This document shows, piece after piece, positions 1-7,998 of a stretch of DNA of 64,000 nucleotides. Position 1 is the stretch's first letter. Every line of letters begins with the position of its first letter. The notes under the pieces are model-generated. The model had not been told where the DNA came from. It worked only from the letters and a program-made list of their open reading frames with translations, and did no database searches. The stretch spans positions 248,001-312,000 of the forward strand of contig NZ_UETC01000005.1 in NCBI RefSeq assembly GCF_900116765.1, in the 5' to 3' direction. Position numbers and translations under genes: made by a program. Source of the DNA: Jannaschia seohaensis (GTDB lineage: Bacteria > Pseudomonadota > Alphaproteobacteria > Rhodobacterales > Rhodobacteraceae).

Positions 1-163
1 GGAGGATGCCGACCTTTTCCGGGTCGGCGATCCCGAGATGGGTATAGGCCGACCGGCAATCGGTGCAGTGACAGACGATATTCGTATAGGCTGCGGGCGA
101 GACGTCTGTGACCTCGCCCCGCAAGGTGCCGCAGCGGCAGGCGAAGCGGAGCGTCTCCGCCAC
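1..163 (-). CDS. GFA/CENP-V-type zinc-binding protein (DUF6151-like), N-terminal fragment
   Basis: Only the first 54 codons are visible; the gene runs off the left edge. Reading from GTG at 163-161, the protein begins VAETLRFACRCGTLRGEV and continues with VCHCTDCRSAY. The CRCG and CxCxxC cysteine clusters are the metal-binding signature of the glutathione-dependent formaldehyde-activating/CENP-V fold. The start lies 3 nt after the stop of phaZ (TGA at 169-167), so the two genes are probably co-transcribed. The substrate is unknown: members of this fold are mostly uncharacterised despite the formaldehyde name. There is no clear Shine-Dalgarno sequence, so translation may be coupled to phaZ. 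Confidence 0.6.
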   Translation of the reverse strand, partial: MAETLRFACRCGTLRGEVTDVSPAAYTNIVCHCTDCRSAYTHLGIADPEKVGIL

Positions 164-166
164 GGA

Positions 167-1486
167 TCAGACCGCGACGTTGGGGCCAGGCGCGTCGGTC
201 CGGTCGTCCTCGACCACGTGCAGCTTGGCCGGGCGGGCGGAGCGCGGGCTGCCTGCGTTGGTGTTGGCGTCGATGAACTCCAGCACGAGGGGCCGGATGT
301 TCCGCCGCCAGGAGCCGCCTGCGAAGATGCCGTAATGGCCGGCATCGGGCTCCAGATAGCTAGCTTTCTTTTCTTCGGGCAGGCCGGTCAACAGATCGAG
401 CGCGGCCACGCATTGACCCGGGGCGGAGATGTCGTCCTTGCCGCCTTCGACCGTCTTCACGGCCACGCTGGTGATCTTGCCGATATCGACCTGATGGCCG
501 TCTACCACGAAACGGTTCTGCGCGATCTCGAGCCCCTTGAAGATGCGCTCCACGGTCGAGAGGTAGAATTCCGCCGTCATGTCCATCACGGCGAGATATT
601 CGTCGTAGAAGGTGTTGTGCTTGTCCTGATCAGACGCGGTGCCGCCCGCCACGGCTAGCACCTGGTTCCACATGGCTTTGCCATGGGTTTCGGCATTCAT
701 CGACATGAAGGAGCTTAGCTGGAGCAGGCCGGGATAGACCATCCGGCCGACGCCCGCATGTTGGAACCCGACCCGTTGCAGCATGGACTGCTCCAACTGG
801 CCCATAGTCACGCGGCGGCCGAAATCGGTGACGTCGGTAGCGGCGGCGTCAGGGTCGATGGGGCCGCCGATCAGGGTCAGGGTGCGGGGCTGCGCCTCCG
901 GCTCCCGCTCGGCCAGGAGCGCGGTGGCGGCCAGGGTCAGGGGCGCGGGCTGGCAGACGGCGATGACATTGATGTCGGGGCCCAGCGTCTTCATGAAATC
1001 GACGAGATAGAGGGTGTAATCCTCGATGTCGAACTTGCCGGCGGAGACGGGGATATCGCGCGCGTTATGCCAATCGGTGACGTAGACATCGGCGTCGGGC
1101 AGCAGCGAGACCACCGTGCTGCGCAGCAGTGTGGCGTAGTGGCCCGACATCGGCGCGACCAACAGGATGCGGCGGGCCATCGGCTCCCGCCCCTGGACGG
1201 CGAATCGGATCAGATCGCCGAACGGCTTCTCGACCACGGTTTCGACGGTCACGGGATGGTCGCGGCCATCCTCGCCCGAGATGGGGCGGATGTGCCAGTC
1301 GGGTTTGACGACCATCCGCTGAAAAGACCGCTCGGTCACCTCGCCCCAGGCGGCCATCAGTTTGAAGACCGGCAGCGGAGCCATCGCAAGGCTGGGATAG
1401 GACGCCATCGTTCGCGCCGTGGCGCCCATCCATGCGTATGTGTTTCGCGTGGCTTCCATCGTGTCGTAAGCAACCATGAAACGCAT
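167..1486 (-). CDS. phaZ: intracellular polyhydroxyalkanoate depolymerase PhaZ
   Basis: A 439-residue enzyme that hydrolyses stored polyhydroxybutyrate on intracellular granules. The alpha/beta-hydrolase nucleophile region reads IAVCQPAP with Cys178 in the elbow; a cysteine in place of the lipase-box serine is typical of intracellular PhaZ. The N-terminal half (MRFMVAYDTMEATRNTYAW) and the C-terminal DAGHYGIFAG, which would supply the catalytic His, fit the family. A frame extends 15 codons further upstream to 1531, but ATG 1486 is preferred: it has AGGTG about 7 nt upstream and matches family N-termini. The gene is transcribed divergently from phaC across 130 bp, the arrangement seen in Rhodobacter, Paracoccus and Ruegeria. 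Confidence 0.92.
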   Translation of the reverse strand: MRFMVAYDTMEATRNTYAWMGATARTMASYPSLAMAPLPVFKLMAAWGEVTERSFQRMVVKPDWHIRPISGEDGRDHPVTVETVVEKPFGDLIRFAVQGREPMARRILLVAPMSGHYATLLRSTVVSLLPDADVYVTDWHNARDIPVSAGKFDIEDYTLYLVDFMKTLGPDINVIAVCQPAPLTLAATALLAEREPEAQPRTLTLIGGPIDPDAAATDVTDFGRRVTMGQLEQSMLQRVGFQHAGVGRMVYPGLLQLSSFMSMNAETHGKAMWNQVLAVAGGTASDQDKHNTFYDEYLAVMDMTAEFYLSTVERIFKGLEIAQNRFVVDGHQVDIGKITSVAVKTVEGGKDDISAPGQCVAALDLLTGLPEEKKASYLEPDAGHYGIFAGGSWRRNIRPLVLEFIDANTNAGSPRSARPAKLHVVEDDRTDAPGPNVAV

Positions 1487-1616
1487 GTAGGCACCTGTCC
1501 CTGGGCGGGGTGAGGCCCATTTGGACGCCACCCGGCGTTTGTGTTTGCACCCTCAACCTGATCAGATAGGGGCAGCAGTGTTAGCAGGTGCAGCATTCTC
1601 GGGGGAAAATCAAGGA

Positions 1617-3449
1617 ATGACCGCAGAAGACCGACCGACCGCAGCCGAAGACGGGGCCGCTCAAGAGGCGCTGACCAAGCTGAATCAGAACCTCGTCAAG
1701 ATGGATGAGCTGACCAAACGGCTGGTTCAGGCCCTCTCCCAGAGGCGCAGCGCGGACCACGGTTTGCAGGGGCCGGGGCCGGAGCTCTATGCCAAGGCGA
1801 TGGCGGCCTACTGGTCTGAACTCGCAAACAATCCCGGCAAGCTGATCGAGAAGCAGGTGGGCTATTGGGGCCAGGCCCTGAAGCATGCGGTCGAGGCCCA
1901 GCACGCGCTCGCCTCGGGCAAGCCGGTCGCCCCCAAGGACGAGCAGCCGAAGGACCGGCGCTTTTCCGACCCGCTCTGGACGGAGCATCCCTATTACAAC
2001 TTCCTCAAGCAGCAATATCAGATCAGCGCCCAGGCGATTGCCGACACGGTGCAGGATCTCGGCGGGCTGGACCGCAACGACAAGCGGCGGGTCGAGTTCT
2101 TCAGCCAGCAGATCCTGGATCTCTTCGCGCCGACCAACTTCCTCGCCACTAACCCCGAGGCGATGACCCGCGCCGTGGAGACCGAGGGCGAGAGCCTGGT
2201 GCGGGGGCTGGAGAACCTGGTCCGCGACATCGAGGCCAATCGCGGCGACTGGCTGGTGACGCTGTCGGACCCGGACGCCTTCGAGCTGGGTGGCAATATC
2301 GCCACGACCGAAGGCTCGGTCGTCTACCGCAACCGCATGTTCGAGCTGATCCAATACGCGCCGACCACGGAAAAGGTGCAGTCGACGCCCATCGTCCTGT
2401 TCCCGCCCTGGATCAATAAGTTCTACATTCTGGACCTGAAGCCTCAGAATTCGTTGATCAAATGGATCGTCGAGCAGGGCTATACGCTCTTTGTCGTCTC
2501 CTGGGTCAATCCGGATGAGAGCTATTCGGATGTCGATCTGGCCACCTATGTCGAGGAAGGCTATCTGGAGGCGATCGCGCAGGCCAAGGCGATCTGCAAC
2601 GTCAAGCAGGTCAACGCCATCGGCTATTGCATCGCGGGGACCACTCTGGCGCTGACGCTCGCGCTGATGAAGCGGCGCGGGGACAAGTCGGTGAAATCGG
2701 CCACGTTTTTTACCACGCTGGCCGATTTCGAGGATCCCGGCGAGATGGGCGTCTTCCTCGACGACGATTTCGTCCACGGGATCGAGCGGGAGAGCGCCGC
2801 CAAGGGTTATCTCGACAAGTTTTTCATGGGGCGTACCTTCAGCTATCTCCGCTCCCGCGACCTAGTCTATGGCCCTGCGATCAAATCCTACATGCTGGGC
2901 GAGGCACCTCCGGCCTTCGACCTGCTCTATTGGAACGGGGACGGCACGAACCTGCCTGGGCCGATGGTGACCGAATATCTCCGCGAGCTTTGCATGGGCA
3001 ACAAGCTGGCCCAGGGCGGATTCGACCTGCTGGATGAGAAAGGGCTGACCCTGGCCGATGTGGAGGTGCCGCTCTGCGCCGTGGCCTGCGAGACCGACCA
3101 TATCGCGCATTGGAAGGGCGCCTGGCAATCCGTCAAGAAGATGGGGGCCAAGGACAGAACCTTCATCCTGTCGGAGAGCGGGCATATCGCGGGCATCGTG
3201 AACCCGCCGTCCAAGGGCAAGTACGGCCATTACACCAACGACGGCAATATGGGGTTCGACACGCCGGAGGCCTGGCACGAAGCGGCGTCCTTCACGCCCG
3301 GCTCCTGGTGGCCGCGGTGGGAGGCCTGGATCAAGCCGCGCTCGGGGCGGCAGGTGAACGCACGCGCGCCCGGCGGCCCGGATCATCCGGTGCTATGCCC
3401 GGCCCCGGGCACCTATGTCCTGCCCAAGCGACCGATCGCAGCCGAGTGA
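1617..3449 (+). CDS. phaC: class I poly(3-hydroxyalkanoate) synthase PhaC
   Basis: A 610-residue polymerase that joins (R)-3-hydroxybutyryl-CoA units into polyhydroxybutyrate at the granule surface. The catalytic triad is visible: Cys338 in GYCIAG, Asp494 in CETDHIAHW and His523 in SGHIAG. Length and the conserved central block (NKFYILDLKPQNS, followed by FVVSWVNPD) fit class I synthases. An in-frame ATG lies 32 codons upstream at 1521, but it overlaps the phaZ 5' region; ATG 1617 has GGGGGA nearby and starts with a family-like acidic N-terminus. Phasin phaP follows after 273 bp, and phaR lies 1.5 kb further on, so the locus holds turnover, synthesis and control of the polymer. Confidence 0.96.
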   Translation: MTAEDRPTAAEDGAAQEALTKLNQNLVKMDELTKRLVQALSQRRSADHGLQGPGPELYAKAMAAYWSELANNPGKLIEKQVGYWGQALKHAVEAQHALASGKPVAPKDEQPKDRRFSDPLWTEHPYYNFLKQQYQISAQAIADTVQDLGGLDRNDKRRVEFFSQQILDLFAPTNFLATNPEAMTRAVETEGESLVRGLENLVRDIEANRGDWLVTLSDPDAFELGGNIATTEGSVVYRNRMFELIQYAPTTEKVQSTPIVLFPPWINKFYILDLKPQNSLIKWIVEQGYTLFVVSWVNPDESYSDVDLATYVEEGYLEAIAQAKAICNVKQVNAIGYCIAGTTLALTLALMKRRGDKSVKSATFFTTLADFEDPGEMGVFLDDDFVHGIERESAAKGYLDKFFMGRTFSYLRSRDLVYGPAIKSYMLGEAPPAFDLLYWNGDGTNLPGPMVTEYLRELCMGNKLAQGGFDLLDEKGLTLADVEVPLCAVACETDHIAHWKGAWQSVKKMGAKDRTFILSESGHIAGIVNPPSKGKYGHYTNDGNMGFDTPEAWHEAASFTPGSWWPRWEAWIKPRSGRQVNARAPGGPDHPVLCPAPGTYVLPKRPIAAE

Positions 3450-3450
3450 T

Positions 3451-3481
3451 GCCGCGCCGCGTCGCCCTGCGGCGGCGCGGC
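3451..3481 (+). terminator. GC-rich hairpin after phaC
   Basis: A perfect 10-bp inverted repeat (3451-3460 with 3472-3481, 11-nt loop) begins just after the phaC stop. It is followed by a pyrimidine-rich stretch but no true T run. It could attenuate or end phaC transcription or stabilise the mRNA end. It is weaker than the phaP terminator. Confidence 0.4.
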
Positions 3482-3602
3482 GTATTTCCCCTCCCTTGCC
3501 CTCTTGTGCTCGGCGGATTTTCGCCGTTCCGGCTTTGAAAATAAGGGGTTTTGCGCCTATTTTCTCAGACTGCGAAAGGCTTGTGCGACGGGGTGAAGTT
3601 TA

Positions 3603-3646
3603 ATGCTGCAGTGCAGAAAGCCCCTTGCAATGCCGCGCTGCAGCAT
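3603..3646 (+). promoter_or_regulatory. PhaR operator region upstream of phaP
   Basis: CTGCAGTGCAG at 3606-3616 is a perfect CTGCNNNGCAG match to the binding motif described for PhaR of Rhodobacter and Paracoccus. It sits in a larger inverted repeat, ATGCTGCAG (3603-3611) against CTGCAGCAT (3638-3646), so two PhaR units could bind. The region lies about 80-120 bp before the phaP start. This supports repression of phasin when PhaR is free and release when PhaR binds the polymer; that mechanism is known from relatives and inferred here. Confidence 0.72.
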
Positions 3647-3722
3647 GTATGTCTTCTCTCAGCCGCAGAGGAAAAGCGCCGGGAGCCCGGTAGGCCCTGC
3701 GCCGAACCGAAAGGATGAAAGA

Positions 3723-4172
3723 ATGACCAAGCAGACCGATTTCACCAAATACATGGCCGACATGATGGCGTCCTTCCCCATGGACACCACCGCCATGCAG
3801 GAAGCCTTCAAGACCCAGGCTGCCTATGCCGAGAAGCTCTCGAAGGTTGCCCTGGAGGCCGCCGAGCAGTCCGCCGAGATCTCGCACAAGTGGACCCGTG
3901 AGACCCTGACGAAGATGGCCCCCGTCGCCACCGTCAAGGACGAGCCCGCCGATTACGCCAAGTCGATGACCGACTTCGCCTCGGCCTATGCCGAAGTGTC
4001 CGCCGAGAACATGGCCGCCTTCGCCGAGATCGCCAAGAAGGTCCAGATGGACACCGTCGAGATCATGATGGCCGCCGGCAAGGAAGCCCAAGAGGACGCC
4101 ACCGCCGCCGTCAAGAAAGCCACCTCCGAGGCCACCACGGCCACGAAGAAGGCCGCTTCCGCGGCGAAGTGA
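3723..4172 (+). CDS. phaP: phasin, PHB granule surface protein
   Basis: A 149-residue helical protein that coats polyhydroxybutyrate granules. The body is an amphipathic, alanine-rich helix set (QEAFKTQAAYAEKLSKVALE, then a second helix ending EIMMAAGKEAQ) typical of the phasin family. The last 25 or so residues are a Lys/Ala tail (AVKKATSEATTATKKAASAA) resembling the basic tails of nucleoid-binding phasins. The frame extends 40 codons upstream to 3603, but that part overlaps the PhaR operator; ATG 3723 has AAGGA about 9 nt before it. The gene is followed by a strong intrinsic terminator. Expression is probably repressed by PhaR. Confidence 0.9.
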   Translation: MTKQTDFTKYMADMMASFPMDTTAMQEAFKTQAAYAEKLSKVALEAAEQSAEISHKWTRETLTKMAPVATVKDEPADYAKSMTDFASAYAEVSAENMAAFAEIAKKVQMDTVEIMMAAGKEAQEDATAAVKKATSEATTATKKAASAAK

Positions 4173-4223
4173 TCCGGGTCTGATCGTCGCCTCCTCCTCT
4201 CCCCGGAGGCGGCGCGCCCGAGA

Positions 4224-4255
4224 GGCGGGATGCGACCGGCATCCCGCCTTTTTTT
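4224..4255 (+). terminator. intrinsic terminator of phaP
   Basis: A perfect 10-bp stem, GGCGGGATGC (4224-4233) with GCATCCCGCC (4239-4248), has a 5-nt loop and is followed by seven T residues (4249-4255). It separates phaP from the convergent VPLPA-CTERM gene. This is the clearest Rho-independent terminator in the window. Confidence 0.9.
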
Positions 4256-4273
4256 ATGTCCGGGGCTGAGGCC

Positions 4274-4816
4274 TCAGCCCTGGCGGCGGCGCAGCGCGAT
4301 CGCGCCGAGTCCGGCGAGCAGCAGCCACGCGGAAGCGGGCAACGGGACCGCGGCGATTTCGTCGTAGCTCAGGGTCACGTCGATGCCGTCCCCTTCGCCG
4401 AAGTCGTTCACTTGCGGTCCCATCACGAGGCGGACCAGAGCGGACCCGTCCGCCAAGGCAGTCGCGAGGCCGCCCGCAGAAATCGTGATGTCGAACGAGA
4501 ATTGACAGTCGATGCCTCCGGACGCGCCGGGGATCAGGGTTCCGCCGTCATTCGCCGTGGAGCATTCGTATCGACCCAGCGACGTGGACGAATCGAAGAA
4601 GACGTCGAAGTATTCCAAGGTGCCGTCGAGGTCGATCCCGGGAACCGGACCGTCGCCATTGGTCGCGATCGTAAGGGTTCCAGGTCCGCCATCGGACAAG
4701 GGAAGTGCGCTGAATGCGTATTCCAGCGTATCTCCCTTGGTGGTGAGGTTGTCGGTCAATGTGATCGATACGGCCTGCGCCATGGCCGCGGACCCCAAAA
4801 GCATGGCCGTGGCCAT
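4274..4816 (-). CDS. VPLPA-CTERM sorting-domain exported protein, signal peptide interrupted by an amber codon
   Basis: The C-terminus VPLPASAWLLLAGLGAIALR followed by RRQG is a VPLPA-CTERM tail: motif, hydrophobic helix and basic end. Such tails are processed by exosortase-type enzymes in Rhodobacterales; no exosortase gene is present here. The body is a beta-rich domain with acidic loops and two cysteines. The open frame from ATG 4816 gives 180 residues, with a start region (MATAMLLGSAAMAQA) that lacks the usual basic residues and has no Shine-Dalgarno sequence. In the same frame 24 nt upstream, ATG 4840 follows AGGATAGG and reads MKF-stop-KLAAMATAMLLG. The natural start was therefore probably 4840, now cut by TAG at 4831-4829. 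The gene may be a recent pseudogene or poorly expressed. Ligand and role are unknown. Confidence 0.75.
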   Translation of the reverse strand: MATAMLLGSAAMAQAVSITLTDNLTTKGDTLEYAFSALPLSDGGPGTLTIATNGDGPVPGIDLDGTLEYFDVFFDSSTSLGRYECSTANDGGTLIPGASGGIDCQFSFDITISAGGLATALADGSALVRLVMGPQVNDFGEGDGIDVTLSYDEIAAVPLPASAWLLLAGLGAIALRRRQG

Positions 4817-4943
4817 CGCTGCGAGTTTCTAGAATTTCATAACCTATCCTAGTGGCAACGTCCGGCCCCGAACCGTCGCTTGCGGCGCGCAAGCCTGTCA
4901 AGCGGAAGCCCTTCCCGCGGCGCTGCACCTGCGATAGGATTCT

Positions 4944-4954
4944 CTGCACTGCAA
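4944..4954 (+). promoter_or_regulatory. PhaR autoregulatory operator
   Basis: CTGCACTGCAA at 4944-4954 keeps the TGCNNNGCA core and departs from CTGCNNNGCAG only in the last base. It ends 12 nt before the phaR start, where bound repressor would block transcription or initiation. PhaR autorepression is known in relatives. Confidence 0.6.
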
Positions 4955-4966
4955 CAGGGGGGCTCC

Positions 4967-5527
4967 ATGACCGACGATTCCAGGCCGCTGCTGATCAAAC
5001 GCTACGCGAGCCGCCGCCTCTACAACACCGAGACCAGCGACTACGTCACGCTGGAGGATATTGCGGGCTTCATCCGCGCGGGCCGAGAGGTGCAGATCGT
5101 CGATCTGAAATCGGGGGACGACCTGACCCGATCCTACCTGCTCCAGATCATCGCCGAGCATGAGTCCAAGGGCGAGGCGGTGCTGCCGCTCTCGGTCCTG
5201 ACCGATCTCGTCCGCTCCTATACCGGCTCCGCCCCCTCGGTCGTGCCGGACTTCCTGGCCTCCAGCTTCGAGATGCTGCGTTCCGGCCAGTCGAAGATGA
5301 TGGAGAACATGACGGCGATGAATCCCATGTCCCAGATGCCCGGCGTCAAGGCCATGCAGGAGAGCCAGCAGGCCTTCTTCAAGGCGATGACTGGCGGATG
5401 GGCGGGCAACACCGCCCCGCGGGAAGAGACCACGGCGGCCGAGGCCGACGGCTCCAAGGAAGAGCTGGACGCGATCCGCAAGCAATTGGCCGACATGCAG
5501 GAAATGCTGGCCAAGATGAACAAGTAG
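4967..5527 (+). CDS. phaR: polyhydroxyalkanoate synthesis repressor PhaR
   Basis: A 186-residue DNA- and polymer-binding repressor. The N-terminal PHB accumulation regulator domain is clear: LLIKRYASRRLYNTETSDYV and LEDIAGFIRAG near residues 7-40. It is followed by the PHB_acc segment VLTDLVRSY. The C-terminal half is Met/Gln-rich and ends in a helical tail. Start ATG 4967 follows AGGGGGG by about 5-7 nt; the longer upstream frame (from 4880) overlaps the operator. In relatives PhaR binds CTGCNNNGCAG sites before phaP and phaR and is released by binding polyhydroxybutyrate; matching sites are seen at 3606 and 4944. Confidence 0.94.
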   Translation: MTDDSRPLLIKRYASRRLYNTETSDYVTLEDIAGFIRAGREVQIVDLKSGDDLTRSYLLQIIAEHESKGEAVLPLSVLTDLVRSYTGSAPSVVPDFLASSFEMLRSGQSKMMENMTAMNPMSQMPGVKAMQESQQAFFKAMTGGWAGNTAPREETTAAEADGSKEELDAIRKQLADMQEMLAKMNK

Positions 5528-5744
5528 GGCAGGGCTCTCGTCGTGCGGGCCGGGCGCGGCGGACAGGCCGCGCCCTCCGGCACGGCGCCTCCACGCACGA
5601 CCGATCTCCCCGCCATGGGTCATGGGACCGGCAGGTGTGGGCGCGGTTGGCGCCGACACGTCTGCATTGCCCCGAATCATCAATCGGCGCAGGCTCACCC
5701 CACCGCCTGATCCTGCGGTATCGGGGGCTAAGGGGGAGACCGAA

Positions 5745-6365
5745 ATGCCACTAGACATCATTGGGGCCGGTTTTGGCCGGACGGGCACGGATGCGCTGCG
5801 CCAAGCGCTGACGGAGCTGGGCTTCGGTCCGTGCCATCACATGCATGAACTTCGGGACAATCCCGAGAAGATCGGCCCATGGCACGATCATTTTTGCGGG
5901 GGCGCGCCGCTCGATCTGGAGACGCTGTTCGACGGCTACCGATCTCAGGTCGACTGGCCCGGCGCGCATCTTTGGCGCGAGTCGGCGGAGGCCTATCCGG
6001 ACGCGAAGGTGATCCTGTCCGTGCGTGATCCCGAAGCCTGGTGGGCGTCCTACTCTAAGACAATCAAGGTGTTCCGCGAGACGGAGATGCCGCCCGAGGC
6101 GGCGCCGATGCGCAAGATCCAGGAATTCGTGGATGTCTTCCTCGGCGACCGCCTCGATACGAAGGAGCGCGCGATCGCCGATTTCGAAGCGCATATCGCG
6201 AAGGTGAAGGAGACGATCCCGGCCGACCGTCTTCTGGTCTATGAGCTGGGTTCGGGGTGGGAGCCGCTCTGCGCCTTCCTCGACGTTCCCGTCCCCGATC
6301 GGGACTACCCCCACACCAACGCGACGGCGGCTTTCCAGAAGCGGAACATCAATCTGGAGACCTGA
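5745..6365 (+). CDS. small sulfotransferase family protein
   Basis: A 206-residue cytosolic protein. The N-terminal IIGAGFGRTGTDALRQAL is the 5'-phosphosulfate-binding loop of the Sulfotransfer_4-like group, which uses PAPS as sulfate donor. VILSVRDPEAWWASYSKT supplies the 3'-phosphate-binding Arg/Ser segment. Start ATG 5745 has AGGGGGA 8-9 nt upstream; the longer frame to 5622 lacks a ribosome site. The acceptor substrate cannot be told from sequence. The gene stands alone between phaR and a convergent secreted-protein gene, with an 11-bp hairpin just after its stop. A second, unrelated sulfotransferase lies at 16597. Confidence 0.82.
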   Translation: MPLDIIGAGFGRTGTDALRQALTELGFGPCHHMHELRDNPEKIGPWHDHFCGGAPLDLETLFDGYRSQVDWPGAHLWRESAEAYPDAKVILSVRDPEAWWASYSKTIKVFRETEMPPEAAPMRKIQEFVDVFLGDRLDTKERAIADFEAHIAKVKETIPADRLLVYELGSGWEPLCAFLDVPVPDRDYPHTNATAAFQKRNINLET

Positions 6366-6694
6366 AGGCGCGACGGGCTGCGCCTCGTCTTCGAGGCGCA
6401 GCGGCATGACCGTCGGTTTTCAGCCGGCAATCGGCCTTTTGCGCTGGGTGGCGCGGGTTGGGCTTGTGCCGGCCCCGCGAGGCGCTGGCCAACAGCCTGC
6501 CTTGCCCATGTCCGCAGAGCCGACGTTGTGCCCAGATTCAGGGGCCGTCCGGCTGCCAGACCGGGCACGACCGAGCCGCGATCTGGTCCGAACGGCGTTG
6601 GGCAGGCAGGGGCGAGGCCGCAACCTGGACCGGCTCAGCGGCTCGGACGCCCCGAACGGCGTGCGGCGGCAGCGAAGGCGCCGCGGGCCGCCGT
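6366..6694. other. 329-bp intergenic region with one hairpin
   Basis: The region lies between convergent genes. It starts with a perfect 11-bp hairpin, GCTGCGCCTCG (6377-6387) with CGAGGCGCAGC (6392-6402) and a TCTT loop, which may end transcription of the sulfotransferase although no T run follows. From 6410 to 6694 I see no gene, repeat or RNA I can name; open frames there have no family-like sequence or ribosome site. Confidence 0.5.
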
Positions 6695-7939
6695 TCACTG
6701 AGCCGGGACGAAGCGCTCCAACAGGACTCGGACGGGACCCCGGTCGGTCTCGTCCACGAGGCGGACGGCGACCAGATAATCTCCGGGCAGAAGGCGCAGC
6801 GCGAGGAAGCTATCGAGGCCCATGGGACCGTCATCGTTCTCGCCCATCCGGCGGCCGACGCGGTCGAAGACGGTGACGATTGGATCGACCTGCGTCCCGA
6901 TCGCCTCGGTCACGAGCATCCCGCCCTGGGGCATCGTCACGCGCAGCCAGGTCGCGGTGCCCGAAGCGGTCATATCGTGGATCAGGCTGGTCTTGATCGC
7001 GCCCAGCTCGGTCACAGGGACGGAATCCGAGGGGCCGGGTGTGATCTCGGCTCGGCCGATCCGGGCAAGCCGGTCCGCCACCGGGTCGAACGCGGTCAGG
7101 GTCACCGCGATGTCGTCCACCCCGTCATTGAGATCGTCGACCTCGATGCAATAGGCGCCGGCTGGCAGCGCCTGGTTCATGTCGATGCGGCTGTTGAGGC
7201 CGTCGGCATCGTCGTTCTCGGCCAGGACGGTTCCGGTCGCGTCCAGCAGCCGGATCAGGGGGTCGCCGCCGAAGCTGGTCGCTGTGATGGTGAGGGGCAC
7301 CGCCTCGGCCAAGGTGAAGGCCCGGCCCGGCACATCGGTCGAGCTGCCGCCCAGGGAGATGCCGCCCGCCAGGGCGGCGGTCGTCAGATCGGTGCCGATC
7401 TGCGCGACATTGGGGCTGCCGCAGGTGGCGCCCATGGTGGCGGGCTCCACGGGTTCTTGCGTCGGCATGGTCGGGGGGCTGGCTGCGCCGCCGGTCAGGG
7501 GGGCATGGGTTTGCAGCCCCACACGCACGGCCACGTCGGTGACGCCGCTTTCATAGCTGCGCGCGGCCACGCAATAGGTGCCAGCCGGCAGGCTGGCCTC
7601 GGCCCGAGCGGCGAAGTCGCCCCCGGAATCGTCGTCGGCGGCGACCTCCTGGCCCGCTGCGTCGTAGACCGAAAGATAGGGGTCGCCCGCCGGGATCGCC
7701 TGGGCTTCGACCCGGATGTCGGCGGGCTGCGAGAGGGTGAAGAGCCGCACCAGATGGCCCGCGATGGGCACTATTCCGGTCGCGTCCAGCGGCGCGGTCG
7801 CGGTCGCGATGTCCGATCCGGCCTCGGACCCGCCCATCCACTCGCCCACCACGCTGATGCCGCCGCATATCGGCCCATCCTGCGCCTGGGCCTGTCCGGC
7901 AAGAAGGGCGAGCGCGGTTGCGGCGAGAAGACGGTACAT
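6695..7939 (-). CDS. secreted protein with three PPC-like beta-sandwich repeats
   Basis: A 414-residue exported protein. The signal peptide is MYRLLAATALALLAGQAQA, with cleavage expected after residue 19; ATG 7939 follows GGGAGG by about 7 nt. Three domains of about 85 residues (near 60-142, 200-284 and 320-409) each carry the pattern DPxLxxxDxxGxxxAENDD...LPAGxYxVxVR. This matches bacterial pre-peptidase C-terminal (PPC) domains. A Pro/Ala/Gly linker with a cysteine follows the first repeat. PPC domains usually sit beside a protease or other exoenzyme, but here no catalytic domain is present, so binding or adhesion in the periplasm or outside is inferred. The gene is monocistronic and 59 bp downstream of an aminotransferase gene on the same strand. 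Confidence 0.75.
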   Translation of the reverse strand: MYRLLAATALALLAGQAQAQDGPICGGISVVGEWMGGSEAGSDIATATAPLDATGIVPIAGHLVRLFTLSQPADIRVEAQAIPAGDPYLSVYDAAGQEVAADDDSGGDFAARAEASLPAGTYCVAARSYESGVTDVAVRVGLQTHAPLTGGAASPPTMPTQEPVEPATMGATCGSPNVAQIGTDLTTAALAGGISLGGSSTDVPGRAFTLAEAVPLTITATSFGGDPLIRLLDATGTVLAENDDADGLNSRIDMNQALPAGAYCIEVDDLNDGVDDIAVTLTAFDPVADRLARIGRAEITPGPSDSVPVTELGAIKTSLIHDMTASGTATWLRVTMPQGGMLVTEAIGTQVDPIVTVFDRVGRRMGENDDGPMGLDSFLALRLLPGDYLVAVRLVDETDRGPVRVLLERFVPAQ

Positions 7940-7998
7940 CGGAAACCTCCCTGGTCTTTGACCGACAGCCTAGGCGAGCCCAGGCGCCATGGGAACCG

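Noticed and set aside
1487-1616. PhaR operator between phaZ and phaC
   Set aside because: Half-sites such as GTGCAGC occur, but no TGCNNNGCA or CTGCNNNGCAG arrangement is present.
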